Origin: Lentisphaeria bacterium | Lineage (GTDB): Bacteria; Verrucomicrobiota; Lentisphaeria; Victivallales; Victivallaceae | Length of the DNA: 64,000 nt | Assembly: GCA_017508385.1 (NCBI GenBank) | Contig: JAFVZB010000072.1 | Coordinates: 16,053 to 80,052, forward strand | Direction: 5' to 3' | Shown: positions 15,672-24,176 of the stretch, piece after piece | Layout: each line of letters opens with the position of its first letter | Numbering within the stretch: position 1 is the first letter of the stretch | Notes under the pieces: model-generated | What the model was told of the DNA's origin: nothing | The model's database searches: none | Seen by the model: the letters and a program-made list of their open reading frames with translations, nothing else | Program-made: the position numbers and the translations under genes

Positions 15672-16619
15672 TTACTTGAAGTTCCTGAAAAGTTTGTTGG
15701 CGGAGTCAGAGAGCCCTTTGCCGAGATCTTTGGTTGATTTCGAAAGGTCATCACCGAGTTTGCCTGCGGCATCGGATAAGCCTTTGCCAAGTTTTCCTGC
15801 CGAGTCAGAGAGAGCGGAACCGGCATCTTTGAGTGAGTTGCTGAGTGCTCCTCCGACACTTGAACAGGCATCGAAAACGGAAGTCAGAACCCTGATCAGG
15901 ATCTCATTGACGGTCTCGGCAATACTCTGACCTCTGCCGATATCCTTCAGACTGATGGGCACGAGCGGAATTTTAGTTGTCAGGTGAAGTGTTGCATTCG
16001 AGAAACTGATATAGTTGTTGTTGATATCAAGTTTCTCAATGACCACGCTCTTCTGCGGTTTTTCAGAGTCGGTTTCAGAGACCTCCTGCTTCTCAGCCGG
16101 CTTACCTGACTTTGCCGGAAGTTTGCTTTCAATGTTTTTCTGGAGATCAGTGAGGTTGGTGCGGTTGAGTTTTGCCTCAAGATCGACCTGCATACCGGTC
16201 ACAAGAATCTCATGAATGATGATCTCATTGCTGAAAAGCGAGGGTATGGAAATATCGACAAAGACTCTTTCGAGCACGAAAGCGTTGGGATTGTTGTATC
16301 CCTCGGGGTTGGCGACGCTCAAGCCCTGAATGTCGATTTTACCGGTGAGCGAGCTGGAAAACTTTTTGAGCTCGACTTTGGTTCCGAGTGCATAGGTTCC
16401 TGCTTTGGAAACTACTGCCGGAATGTAAAAATCACGGAAAATCAGCAGCAGTGCGATGACCGCAACGATCACTCCCAGCACCCAGAGCACGACCTTGCGT
16501 ATTTTCTTGCAGGCGCAGGGTTTCTTCTGATTCTCTTTTTCATTGCATCCGCAGTTGCATTCGGTGTTTCCTGAGTTCTCAACTGCCTGCTGATCGGTGT
16601 TCTGTTCCAATTCACTCAT
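15672..16619 (-). CDS. AsmA-like membrane-anchored protein with C-terminal amphipathic repeats
   Basis: A 315-residue protein. The cytoplasmic N-terminal 40 residues carry a Cys-rich segment (C-N-C-G-C, then C-A-C). One transmembrane helix follows (about 42-63). Then comes a region resembling the start of AsmA/DUF748 envelope proteins (ALGTKVELKKFSSSLTGKIDIQGLSVANPEGY). The last 80 residues are a run of about 11-residue units (variants of K-D-L-G-K-G-L-S-D-S-A), which should form an amphipathic helix like LEA or apolipoprotein repeats. AsmA-family proteins work in outer-membrane lipid transport or assembly; that role is inferred here. The start lies one base after the topA stop, so it is translated from the topA transcript. 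Confidence 0.6.
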   Translation of the reverse strand: MSELEQNTDQQAVENSGNTECNCGCNEKENQKKPCACKKIRKVVLWVLGVIVAVIALLLIFRDFYIPAVVSKAGTYALGTKVELKKFSSSLTGKIDIQGLSVANPEGYNNPNAFVLERVFVDISIPSLFSNEIIIHEILVTGMQVDLEAKLNRTNLTDLQKNIESKLPAKSGKPAEKQEVSETDSEKPQKSVVIEKLDINNNYISFSNATLHLTTKIPLVPISLKDIGRGQSIAETVNEILIRVLTSVFDACSSVGGALSNSLKDAGSALSDSAGKLGKGLSDAAGKLGDDLSKSTKDLGKGLSDSANKLFRNFK

Positions 16620-16620
16620 T

Positions 16621-19140
16621 TTACTTTACTCCATATTTGGTTGCCAGTTTGTCAAGTGCAGAAATCTGTTTGGGAGAGAGAGTTCTGCCGTCATCAAACT
16701 GTTTTTTTACTGATTGGAAAAACTTTTTGTCATCGAATGAAAATTTGCCTCTTTTGACCGGTTCTTCCCACTTTTCGACCTTGCAGAGAGCCGCAATAAG
16801 CTCACTTGCTCCGGCGGAGGCAGCTCCGCTGTTTTCCTGCTGAGCCGCATTTTCCTCTGCAGGAGCAGGAGCCACATTCAAAATGGCAAAAACATTTTCT
16901 GCATTATCAAGTTGGCTCTGATATTTGTTCGCCATCTTGACCAGAGCTGCGGTCTGACGGTCACTGAGCAGTTTGCCTGCGAGAGCCTGTTTTTTCAGAG
17001 AGTCGAAGAACTTTTTGTCATCGTAAGTCACTCTGCCCCGCTTGACGGGCTCATCCCACTTGACCTTGTCGAAAGCGGCGAAGAGTCCGGCGTAGTCGAT
17101 CTCTTTAGCCTGAGCGGCTTCGACCTCCTGCACGGCGGCTTTTTCCCGGAGTTTGGCTGCCTCATTCTCGATCGCAGAGCGCAGATTGTCGGGAAGAGCA
17201 AGCAAAGTCTGATCTGAAAAACTGTCAAAATACCTTGCCGCCAGATTGAGCAGGGCACTGTACTGTTTGGCACTTATTTTTCCGTCGTTGGAAAATTTGA
17301 TGCGCACCGAGTTGACAAAATCTCCGTCGTTGAACGTGCGCCTGCCGACCTTGCGGGCAGGAGCGTAGGTGACGTTGTCGAACAGAGCAAGGATAGCTGC
17401 GGCATCACTGCTTTCAGGAGCATCGGCATCTTTTGCTTCCCTGAGCCACAGGATAAATTTGTCATAAAACTCCTGCATCATGCTGACCCACGGCTGTTTG
17501 CCCTCTTCGACCATGTCGAGTTTCTCTTCCATCTGGGCGGTGAAGCCGATATCGAAGAGTTCGGGAAGTCTGCCGACGAGGAAATCGTTGACCTTTATTC
17601 CGAGCTCGGTGGGAACAAGTCTGCCCTGATCCCGCTTGACGTACTCTCTATCCTGAATGGTGCGCATGATGGCGGCGTAGGTTGAGGGACGTCCTATTCC
17701 GTTCTCTTCGAGAGCCTTGATGAGACTTGCCTCGTTGAATCTCGGCGGAGGCTCAGTGAATTTCTGCGTGCCGTCGAATTTGGTTATCACCAGCGGCATT
17801 CCGCAGGAAAGCTGTGCGAGCACCGGAGACTCATCTTTATCTTTGCTCTCTTTTTCTGCATACTCGTAAAGTTTGGTGAAACCGGGGAAGGTTACTACTG
17901 AACCGACCGACCTGAAGGTGTATTCGCAATTGTCACTGCCCTGAATGCGGCTGTCAACAGTGGTCTGGTCGATTTTGCAGCATGACATCTGACTTGCGAC
18001 GAAACGCTTCCAGATAAGCGTGTAGAGCTTGAGCTGCTGCGGGTCGAGGTACGGAGCTACCGACTCCGGAGTGCGGCGCACGTCGGTCGGACGGATAGCT
18101 TCGTGAGCCTCCTGAGCGGCGGCCTTGTTTTTGTAGGCGTTGAATTTTTCAGGAGCGAAAGCCTCACCGTAAGTCTCACGGATGAAATCCCTTGCGGCAA
18201 ACTGTGCCTCTTTGGCGATGGTCACTGAGTCGGTACGCATGTAGGTGATGAGACCGACTGCGCCCTTGTTGCCGAGTTCCACACCTTCGTAGAGCTGCTG
18301 GGCACAGCGCATGGTTCCGGTGGCGGACATCCTCAAATTGGAGCTTGCCGCCTGCTGGAGCGTACTGGTGGTGAACGGAGGAGCTGCAAAACGGCGTCTT
18401 TCCTGACGGTTTATCTCATCAACAGCCGGAGAAGAACCCTGCAAAACCGCTTTTTTCAGAGCCTCGGCATCGGTTTGATTGGTGATTTTGAAGTCTTTGC
18501 CGTCGATTTTGAAGAGACGGGCATGGAAAATTCCCGGTTTCCCGGCATCGAATTCGACTCCGAAGTTCCAGTATTCCTCAGGCTTGAAAGCCTCTATTTC
18601 CCGCTCTCTCTCGACCACGAGCCTCAGAGCGGCTGACTGCACACGTCCGGCACTGCTGCCCTTTTCGAGCTGACGCCAGAGCAGCGGACTTGTTTTGTAT
18701 CCCACGATGCGGTCGAGGATACGTCTTGCCTGCTGGGCATCGACCAGATCGGGGTCGATATCGCCGCGGTTGGCGATGGCGTTCTCGATGGCGGTGCGGG
18801 TGATCTCATGGAAACTCACCCGGTAGAACGGTGACTTGGTTGATTTTTTCAAAACATCTTTCAAGTGCCACGCAATAGCCTCTCCCTCACGGTCAGGGTC
18901 GGGAGCGAGATAGATTTCATCGGCAGTTTTCGCCGCATCTTTCAGCCGTTTGACAATGCTTCTGCTTTTGGGTGAGTCAACATACTGCGGAGCAAAATCA
19001 TGTTCGATATCAACTCCGAGCTCATGTTCGGGCAGGTTTCTGATGTGACCCATCGAAGCGATGATGGTGTAGTCCTTGCCGAGCATCTTCCCGATGGTAT
19101 TCGCCTTGGTCGGAGACTCGACGATCAATAATCTGTTCAT
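16621..19140 (-). CDS. topA: DNA topoisomerase I (type IA)
   Basis: Relaxes negative supercoils by single-strand passage. The 839-residue protein has the Toprim domain (VESPTKANTIGKMLG at the N-terminus, DPDREGEAIAWH near residue 80) and the type IA core with the active-site tyrosine in GLITYMRTDS (about residue 303). The usual C-terminal tetracysteine zinc ribbons are missing. In their place are three related 55-65-residue units (about 582-638, 682-743 and 780-839) sharing the pattern EPVKRGxxxxDDKKFF, then LSxxQxxAL. These may be alternative DNA-binding modules. The promoter (19212-19240) is strong, and a 23-bp alternating purine-pyrimidine tract lies at its start site. It heads a unit with the AsmA-like, MBL and nfo genes. 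Confidence 0.95.
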   Translation of the reverse strand: MNRLLIVESPTKANTIGKMLGKDYTIIASMGHIRNLPEHELGVDIEHDFAPQYVDSPKSRSIVKRLKDAAKTADEIYLAPDPDREGEAIAWHLKDVLKKSTKSPFYRVSFHEITRTAIENAIANRGDIDPDLVDAQQARRILDRIVGYKTSPLLWRQLEKGSSAGRVQSAALRLVVEREREIEAFKPEEYWNFGVEFDAGKPGIFHARLFKIDGKDFKITNQTDAEALKKAVLQGSSPAVDEINRQERRRFAAPPFTTSTLQQAASSNLRMSATGTMRCAQQLYEGVELGNKGAVGLITYMRTDSVTIAKEAQFAARDFIRETYGEAFAPEKFNAYKNKAAAQEAHEAIRPTDVRRTPESVAPYLDPQQLKLYTLIWKRFVASQMSCCKIDQTTVDSRIQGSDNCEYTFRSVGSVVTFPGFTKLYEYAEKESKDKDESPVLAQLSCGMPLVITKFDGTQKFTEPPPRFNEASLIKALEENGIGRPSTYAAIMRTIQDREYVKRDQGRLVPTELGIKVNDFLVGRLPELFDIGFTAQMEEKLDMVEEGKQPWVSMMQEFYDKFILWLREAKDADAPESSDAAAILALFDNVTYAPARKVGRRTFNDGDFVNSVRIKFSNDGKISAKQYSALLNLAARYFDSFSDQTLLALPDNLRSAIENEAAKLREKAAVQEVEAAQAKEIDYAGLFAAFDKVKWDEPVKRGRVTYDDKKFFDSLKKQALAGKLLSDRQTAALVKMANKYQSQLDNAENVFAILNVAPAPAEENAAQQENSGAASAGASELIAALCKVEKWEEPVKRGKFSFDDKKFFQSVKKQFDDGRTLSPKQISALDKLATKYGVK

Positions 19141-19178
19141 TTGCCACTATCCGTAAATTAAGAAATTCAAAGCTCTTT

Positions 19179-19201
19179 CGCGCACGCGTACGCACGCACG
19201 C
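19179..19201. promoter_or_regulatory. Z-DNA-prone alternating tract at the topA transcription start
   Basis: Twenty-three consecutive bases alternate pyrimidine and purine without a break, almost all CG and CA/TG steps with one TA. Such tracts flip to Z-DNA under negative supercoiling. The tract lies from about +4 to +26 of the predicted topA transcript, so it may respond to the supercoiling that TopA relaxes. Only the base pattern is seen; the regulatory role is inferred. Confidence 0.45.
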
Positions 19202-19211
19202 TTACAATTCT

Positions 19212-19240
19212 ACAATATCAGAAAAAATAACTTTTGTCAA
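19212..19240 (-). promoter_or_regulatory. Promoter of topA
   Basis: On the minus strand a consensus TTGACA (19235-19240) is separated by 17 bp from TATTGT (19212-19217). The predicted start is near 19205, about 65 nt before the ATG. Confidence 0.75.
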
Positions 19241-19257
19241 GTTTTTTTTGAAATTTT

Positions 19258-20016
19258 TTACAACACCGGAGGATTGAACTCATTGTCATCGACCGGAACA
19301 TCCAGCTTGTAGAAGATGACCTTCTGAGTCTGTTCCTCATCACCGGTAACAGAGACCGACTCATCGGGAATCCTTATTCCCTCATAAAGAGTGTAGCTTT
19401 TCATGCGGCTGTCGGTGTTGAGGGTTCCCGAGGGAAGCCGGAACGAGGTCTTCATGCGTGAAGTGAGATAAGTCGAGGCATTGATGTATATCTCAAAGGA
19501 GTTTTTCTGATTGTTTGAGCAGTGCAGCTTGAAAAACTCTCCGTCAGAAGTTTTGCACCGGAATATCTCAACATTTTTGAAAACATCTTTATATCTGGTC
19601 GCCGGAGTGTTGAGTTTGGTCAGAGTCTTTATCATCACCATGTGCTGAGGCGGGATAGGAACAACTTTGTTTGCGCTGTAATCGATACTCCAGGCTGAAT
19701 TGCCGTTGATGATGTATCCTGAAATCGCTTTGCCGTCTTCCATGACGGTACATTTGATTTTATCAGGACGCTTGTATTTCAGTTCGATGATTTTGTTTGA
19801 CGTTCCACCGAAGATACCGCTGTCGGATATATTCTGACGCATGATGTAGCTCGAAGCCTTTGAAAACTTGCCTTCGGGGTCGGTCGCCGCATCTTTGCGG
19901 ATTTGCAGTTCGTCAACTGATATCTCTGATGGCAGGAGCGTTTCATCGGTGCTTGCGCATCCGGAGAGCACGAGCACTGCTGCGAGTGTTGAAAACAGAG
20001 TAAAAAACTTGTTCAT
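19258..20016 (-). CDS. Predicted lipoprotein, possibly LolA/LolB-like
   Basis: A 252-residue secreted protein with a lipoprotein signal peptide: MNKFFTLFSTLAAVLVLSGCAS ends in the lipobox LSGC, so Cys19 should be lipidated. The mature part is rich in beta-strand patterns such as IIELKYKRPDKIKCTVMEDGKAISGYIINGNSAWSIDYSANKVVPI. This resembles the unclosed barrel of LolA/LolB-type or related outer-membrane lipoprotein-binding proteins (an extracted lipid-binding beta sheet after a description of the cell phenotype is not implied). I do not recognise a specific family with certainty. It is the last gene of the minus-strand unit that starts at the DUF349 gene, 21 bp after the HAD gene. Confidence 0.6.
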   Translation of the reverse strand: MNKFFTLFSTLAAVLVLSGCASTDETLLPSEISVDELQIRKDAATDPEGKFSKASSYIMRQNISDSGIFGGTSNKIIELKYKRPDKIKCTVMEDGKAISGYIINGNSAWSIDYSANKVVPIPPQHMVMIKTLTKLNTPATRYKDVFKNVEIFRCKTSDGEFFKLHCSNNQKNSFEIYINASTYLTSRMKTSFRLPSGTLNTDSRMKSYTLYEGIRIPDESVSVTGDEEQTQKVIFYKLDVPVDDNEFNPPVL

Positions 20017-20037
20017 GATTTGCCTCTTTATATATAG

Positions 20038-20616
20038 TCATTTATCCAGAATACGGATTATTTCCAGTTTAAGTATCTCAGCCGAGCGGAAACAGTGGGC
20101 GTTCCAGCCGTATTTTTCAGCTCCTTCGATAAGATCACTGCGGTCGTCGGCGTATATCACCGGCTTGCCGTATTTCTTCTCAAACGCTTCAAAAAGTATC
20201 GGAGAGGGTTTGTAAGCACCGTAGTCAAAACTGTAAATTCCCTCGAAATTGCGCATTTCAGGAAATCTCTTTCTGCTGCCCTCGAGGTGGAAAGTTGAAA
20301 TATCCGAAAAGAACACCGGAGTTACCCCCATTTCAGGCAAACTGCACAGCAGTTCCGGCATACCCGGCACGGGATGCAGCAGAATACTGTCGTAAAGCTC
20401 GGCAGCTCTCTCAACGGATATGTTTTTACAATAGGGCAGGGCGGTCAATCTGCGGAAAAACTCCTCTTCACCGATCTGCCCGAACTCAAAAGCGGCTACG
20501 CACTCAGCCAATCCCGGAATATTTCCCTGTTCGACCGGAAGTCCCATTCCTTTGAACGGAGCGGTTTTTTCAATGGCGATACATACATTGCCGATGTCTA
20601 TTGCGGCGTATTTCAT
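20038..20616 (-). CDS. HAD-superfamily hydrolase (YihX-like)
   Basis: A 192-residue HAD-like phosphatase. Motif I is AAIDIGNV near the N-terminus, the D-x-G-N form found in YihX/epoxide-hydrolase-type HADs. Motif II is the Ser in VFFSDIS, motif III the Lys in GAYKPSPILFEAF, and motif IV IYADDRSD. The cap is a short helical insert after motif I. Such enzymes dephosphorylate small sugar phosphates or nucleotides; the substrate is not predictable. Its ATG overlaps the stop of the MurC-like gene by four bases (ATGA), so the two are translationally coupled. Confidence 0.8.
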   Translation of the reverse strand: MKYAAIDIGNVCIAIEKTAPFKGMGLPVEQGNIPGLAECVAAFEFGQIGEEEFFRRLTALPYCKNISVERAAELYDSILLHPVPGMPELLCSLPEMGVTPVFFSDISTFHLEGSRKRFPEMRNFEGIYSFDYGAYKPSPILFEAFEKKYGKPVIYADDRSDLIEGAEKYGWNAHCFRSAEILKLEIIRILDK

Positions 20617-22016
20617 AATTTGGCAAGCTCCACTGCAAAATCTCCGAGGGAGTTATCCCTCGCACCCATAACAACCGCAATGTCGCCACTTGCGGCATTC
20701 TCTTTTATATATCCGGCAAGCGTTTTTCTATCCGGAAACAGCAGATATTTGTTCCTGTCTGCGGCTCTCTGCTGCCAGTCGCTCCACACCTCGGCGGCGG
20801 AGGGCTTTTTGCTTGATGTGCCTCCTGCGTAGTAGGGTTCGAGCAGACAGAATACATCGTCTTTACGGAGCACCTTTTCAAGCGCGGCAAAGAGTTCATC
20901 ACGCATAAATCCGAACGGACCGTAGCCGTGCGGCTGGAATATGGCAAACACTCTGCCGCTGGCAAGGCTCTGCATGGTTTCCAGACACGAGGAGACTTTT
21001 TCCGGATTGTGGGCGTAGTCATCATAAACCTGATACCCGGTAACACTTGTTCCGCAGAAATCAGTCCTGCGTTTTATTCCGTCAAACCTCTGTACGGCAT
21101 TGATGGCGGTTTTGCGGTCAAATCCGGCAAGCTCGAGCAGGGAAATGATGGCAAGCGCATTTTTCGCCATGTGAAAGCCGCACTGGGGAAGAGTTATCTT
21201 TTCATCACATCCGGTGAACGAGGCAACAGGATTCGGAGTTTTGCCGCTTTTATCAAGCTGATAACCGGTTACTGCATATTCGGCGTGTTCATCAATGCCG
21301 CTCTCAAAAACTTTCACTTCAAGCTGCGGAGGAATAAACTCTCTGACCAAGTCGTAAACTCCCCGCTCAACGACAGCTCCTTTGCGGGTGGAACTCAGGA
21401 ATTTGCCGAACACCTGAGCGAGCTCCTCTTTGCTGTAATGGTCGGTTCCGATATTGAGGATAACGGCGTAGTCGGCGGAGTAGTTGAGCAGACTTTTGTC
21501 GCTCTCATCGGCTTCAAAAACAAAGAATTTTCCGTTGCCGCTGCGGTAGTTTCCCACGCAGTTTTCACTCATGAACCGTTTTGAGACTGCTCCGTTGAGA
21601 CATCTCGGGTCGGCTTGACAGTTGAGCAGAGCCTCGGCGAGATAGGCGGTGACGGTGCTTTTGCCGCAACTTCCGGTAACGGCGACAGAGTATTGTTTGT
21701 CTGAGCTCAGATTTATCAATTTTGCCAGCAGTTCCGAGCGGTGAAGCCTTTTGATGGATTTTCCTGCAATGAAGTCGGGATTATCCTCTTCGATGGCACT
21801 CGAATAGACCAGAAAATCCGGAGTTCCGGCTTTTGTGTAGGAGCCATCCTGCGGAAAAATCTCTATGCCCTGATTTTTCAATGGTTGTATGATGTGACGG
21901 TTTTCCGGATTAAGTGCTCCGCGGTCGCTTCCGGTGATTTTGTGACCGAGGTCACGGAAAGCGGCGGCAAGACCGCTCATGCCGATTCCGCCGATGCCGA
22001 TAAAGTGCAGATGCAT
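20613..22016 (-). CDS. Mur ligase family protein, MurC-like
   Basis: A 467-residue ATP-dependent ligase with the MurC/Mpl three-domain order. The N-terminal Rossmann segment is FIGIGGIGMSGLA and GSD; the central ATPase has P-loop VTGSCGKST and EADESDKSLL; the C-terminal domain has VYDDYAHNPEKV. It resembles UDP-N-acetylmuramate:L-alanine ligase. However, the P-loop carries Ser-Cys where MurC usually has Thr-His (TGTHGKT), and the N-x-x-x-DH motif reads NIGTDHYSKEEL. So it may be a divergent paralogue, a Mpl-like recycling enzyme, or the organism's MurC. It is not in a cell-wall cluster. The start at 22016 is one base after the holA stop; the longer frame to 22181 is an overlap artefact. Confidence 0.8.
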   Translation of the reverse strand: MHLHFIGIGGIGMSGLAAAFRDLGHKITGSDRGALNPENRHIIQPLKNQGIEIFPQDGSYTKAGTPDFLVYSSAIEEDNPDFIAGKSIKRLHRSELLAKLINLSSDKQYSVAVTGSCGKSTVTAYLAEALLNCQADPRCLNGAVSKRFMSENCVGNYRSGNGKFFVFEADESDKSLLNYSADYAVILNIGTDHYSKEELAQVFGKFLSSTRKGAVVERGVYDLVREFIPPQLEVKVFESGIDEHAEYAVTGYQLDKSGKTPNPVASFTGCDEKITLPQCGFHMAKNALAIISLLELAGFDRKTAINAVQRFDGIKRRTDFCGTSVTGYQVYDDYAHNPEKVSSCLETMQSLASGRVFAIFQPHGYGPFGFMRDELFAALEKVLRKDDVFCLLEPYYAGGTSSKKPSAAEVWSDWQQRAADRNKYLLFPDRKTLAGYIKENAASGDIAVVMGARDNSLGDFAVELAKL

Positions 22017-22017
22017 A

Positions 22018-23109
22018 TCAGTAGTTCCTCCTTTTTTGCGGAGCCGAGGTGAGTTTGAGCACGAGCTGCTCAAGAATGATGCGTGAGTTGCCCGCTCCCG
22101 AAACAAGAGCTCTTGAGGCATCACGGATGTAAGATATCTTTTCAGCCAGCTCAGGAGCAGAAAATCTTGTCGCCGCCTCACACACCTTGAACGCCCGGAA
22201 CGGGTGCATTTTCAATAACATATTGTCGGGATTGGCTTTGCGGATATCCTCAGGGATATTGTCAAAAGTCCGGGGATTGACATTGCCTCTGATGTGCAGG
22301 TCGTCGAGAGCCTTTCTCACCTGTATGGTTTTCTGGAACTCACCTGAAATTATCGCCATCAGTTTGATTTCATGCTCCTGCCTTGCCAGCAGAGCTCCGA
22401 GCAGAGTTATCGCCTCTTTCTGGTTGTTGGCAGTGAGTGCGGCAGTGAACTCCCATGCGATAGCCTCAGGAGTCCTTGAAACCACACATTTGCAGTCATC
22501 GAGGGTGACGGTCGGACGGTTTCCTGTGTAGCAGTAGAGTTTTTCCAGCTCATTGGCAAGAGCGGCACTTGAACCGCCCACCACCTCAGCGAGATACTGA
22601 ACGGCATCGGCATCGATACGCTTGCCGCACTTCTGGCTCCACTGGAAAATTTCCTGCCGTCTGGAGTCGGCGAAATTTCTGTCACCCGGCTTGGAAGTGA
22701 CTTTGTTTTCGATGACCGCTCCTGCGGCTTTGAGCTTTTTGGCAAAACTCTTCCTCTGGTCGAGATTGGGAGCGTCGATGATCACCGTAAGCTCATCGGG
22801 CAGCGGGGAAGTGAGCTCTTCGATGACCGAGGCGACGACTTTCGACGGTTCGTCACCTGAAAAAATTTCCATATCCGGCAGATGTCTGAGCCAGAGTTTC
22901 TTGGAGTCCGCCAGAAACGGAGGCGTGCGCAAAGCGTCGAGGAAACGTATCAATATATTGTCGATACTTTCCTCGGCGTCTCCTGAGATGACCTCAAGAG
23001 CCGGGTCATTTTCCGGCTCGTCGCACTGAGTTATTTCACAGACGACCTCACGCACCCTGCGTTTGCGGGCGACATCGTCATCTCCTGAAATAATGTATAG
23101 TTTACCCAT
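22018..23109 (-). CDS. holA: DNA polymerase III subunit delta
   Basis: Delta subunit of the clamp-loader complex, which opens the beta clamp ring. The 363-residue protein follows the HolA pattern: N-terminal AAA-like fold starting LYIISGDDDVARKRRV, the PPFLADSKKLWLRHL clamp-interacting segment, ELTVIIDAPNLDQRKSFAKKLKAAG, YLAEVVGGSSAALANELEKLYCYTG, and the C-terminal collar domain with LRKALD-type spacing. The family is weakly conserved, but this combination and length are characteristic. It lies between argC (5 bp away) and the MurC-like gene (1 bp away) in a dense minus-strand unit. Confidence 0.9.
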   Translation of the reverse strand: MGKLYIISGDDDVARKRRVREVVCEITQCDEPENDPALEVISGDAEESIDNILIRFLDALRTPPFLADSKKLWLRHLPDMEIFSGDEPSKVVASVIEELTSPLPDELTVIIDAPNLDQRKSFAKKLKAAGAVIENKVTSKPGDRNFADSRRQEIFQWSQKCGKRIDADAVQYLAEVVGGSSAALANELEKLYCYTGNRPTVTLDDCKCVVSRTPEAIAWEFTAALTANNQKEAITLLGALLARQEHEIKLMAIISGEFQKTIQVRKALDDLHIRGNVNPRTFDNIPEDIRKANPDNMLLKMHPFRAFKVCEAATRFSAPELAEKISYIRDASRALVSGAGNSRIILEQLVLKLTSAPQKRRNY

Positions 23110-23114
23110 TTTGT

Positions 23115-24143
23115 TCAGATAAGACCGGCAGCCTCATCGAGTCCGAAGCGGATGTTGAGGCACTGGACAGCCTGACCTGAAGCACCTTTGGTGAGGTTGT
23201 CGATACAGCTGGTGAGAATGACTTTGTTGGTGCGGGGGTCGAGGTTGAATCCGATCTCGCAGCAGTTGGTCATAAAGACATACTTGGTATCCGAAGTGCG
23301 TTTGGCAGGCAGGACACGGACAAACTGCTCATTGGCGTAAGCTGCCTCATAAGCGGCGGCGATTTTTTCCAGTGTGCAGCCGGGCATGGCTTCCATGATG
23401 ATGGTCGAGTTGATTCCTCTGCTCATGGGGGCGAGGTGCGGAATAAAGTTGATGCTCAACTCGTCAACTCCGGCGGCGAAAGCCATTTCCTGCTCGATTT
23501 CCGGAGTGTGGCGGTGTCCGACCACTCCGTAGGCTCTGAGGCTCTCGTTGCACTCGGGGTAGATGTATGGCAGGTCAACTTTTCTTCCGGCTCCGGTGAC
23601 TCCCGAGCAGCTGCTGACGATGATGTTTCGGGTGCTGACCAGACCTGCGGCAAGCAGCGGAGCAGTCGGCAGAATCGAGCTGGTGGGGTAGCATCCCGGG
23701 CAGGCGATGAGGTCTGCTGTTTTAATATCTTCACGATAACGCTCAGGCAGTCCGTAAACGGCAGTTTTGAGCAGTTCGGGAGCGGGATGCTCGGTTTTGT
23801 AGTATTCAAGATATTTTGCCAGACTCTTCAAGCGGAAGTCGGCTGAGATGTCGAATACCTTGACTCCTGCTTTGAGCAGGGGAAGAGCGAACTCGGCGGC
23901 AAGACCGTGGGGCAGTGCGAGGATGGCGGCATCGCAATTTGCGGCGATCTTCTCAGTCTCAGGAGCGACAAAAGTAAGACCGCTTCCGGTGTAGCGGGGG
24001 AACACCGTCGAGACGGGCTCGCCTGCGTTTTTGCGTGAAGTGATGGCGGTTATTTCGACATTGGGATGGCGCAGAAGAATACGCAGAAGCTCCTCACCTG
24101 CGTAACCTGATGCTCCGAAAACGGCGACTCTGACTTTATTCAT
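23115..24143 (-). CDS. argC: N-acetyl-gamma-glutamyl-phosphate reductase
   Basis: NADPH-dependent reduction of N-acetylglutamyl phosphate, the third step of arginine biosynthesis, in the cytoplasm. The 342-residue protein begins with a dinucleotide-binding motif (VAVFGASGYAGEELLRIL). It contains the catalytic cysteine in IACPGCYPTSSI, then SCSGVTGAGRK and YRYGVVGH-like AYGVVGHRHTPEIEQ. Length is normal. It is 33 bp downstream of the DUF349 gene and 5 bp before holA. No other arginine genes are nearby, so it is a scattered pathway gene placed in a mixed housekeeping unit. Confidence 0.95.
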   Translation of the reverse strand: MNKVRVAVFGASGYAGEELLRILLRHPNVEITAITSRKNAGEPVSTVFPRYTGSGLTFVAPETEKIAANCDAAILALPHGLAAEFALPLLKAGVKVFDISADFRLKSLAKYLEYYKTEHPAPELLKTAVYGLPERYREDIKTADLIACPGCYPTSSILPTAPLLAAGLVSTRNIIVSSCSGVTGAGRKVDLPYIYPECNESLRAYGVVGHRHTPEIEQEMAFAAGVDELSINFIPHLAPMSRGINSTIIMEAMPGCTLEKIAAAYEAAYANEQFVRVLPAKRTSDTKYVFMTNCCEIGFNLDPRTNKVILTSCIDNLTKGASGQAVQCLNIRFGLDEAAGLI

Positions 24144-24176
24144 TTTATGTTTATCCTTATGTTATGTGAAAGTGAT

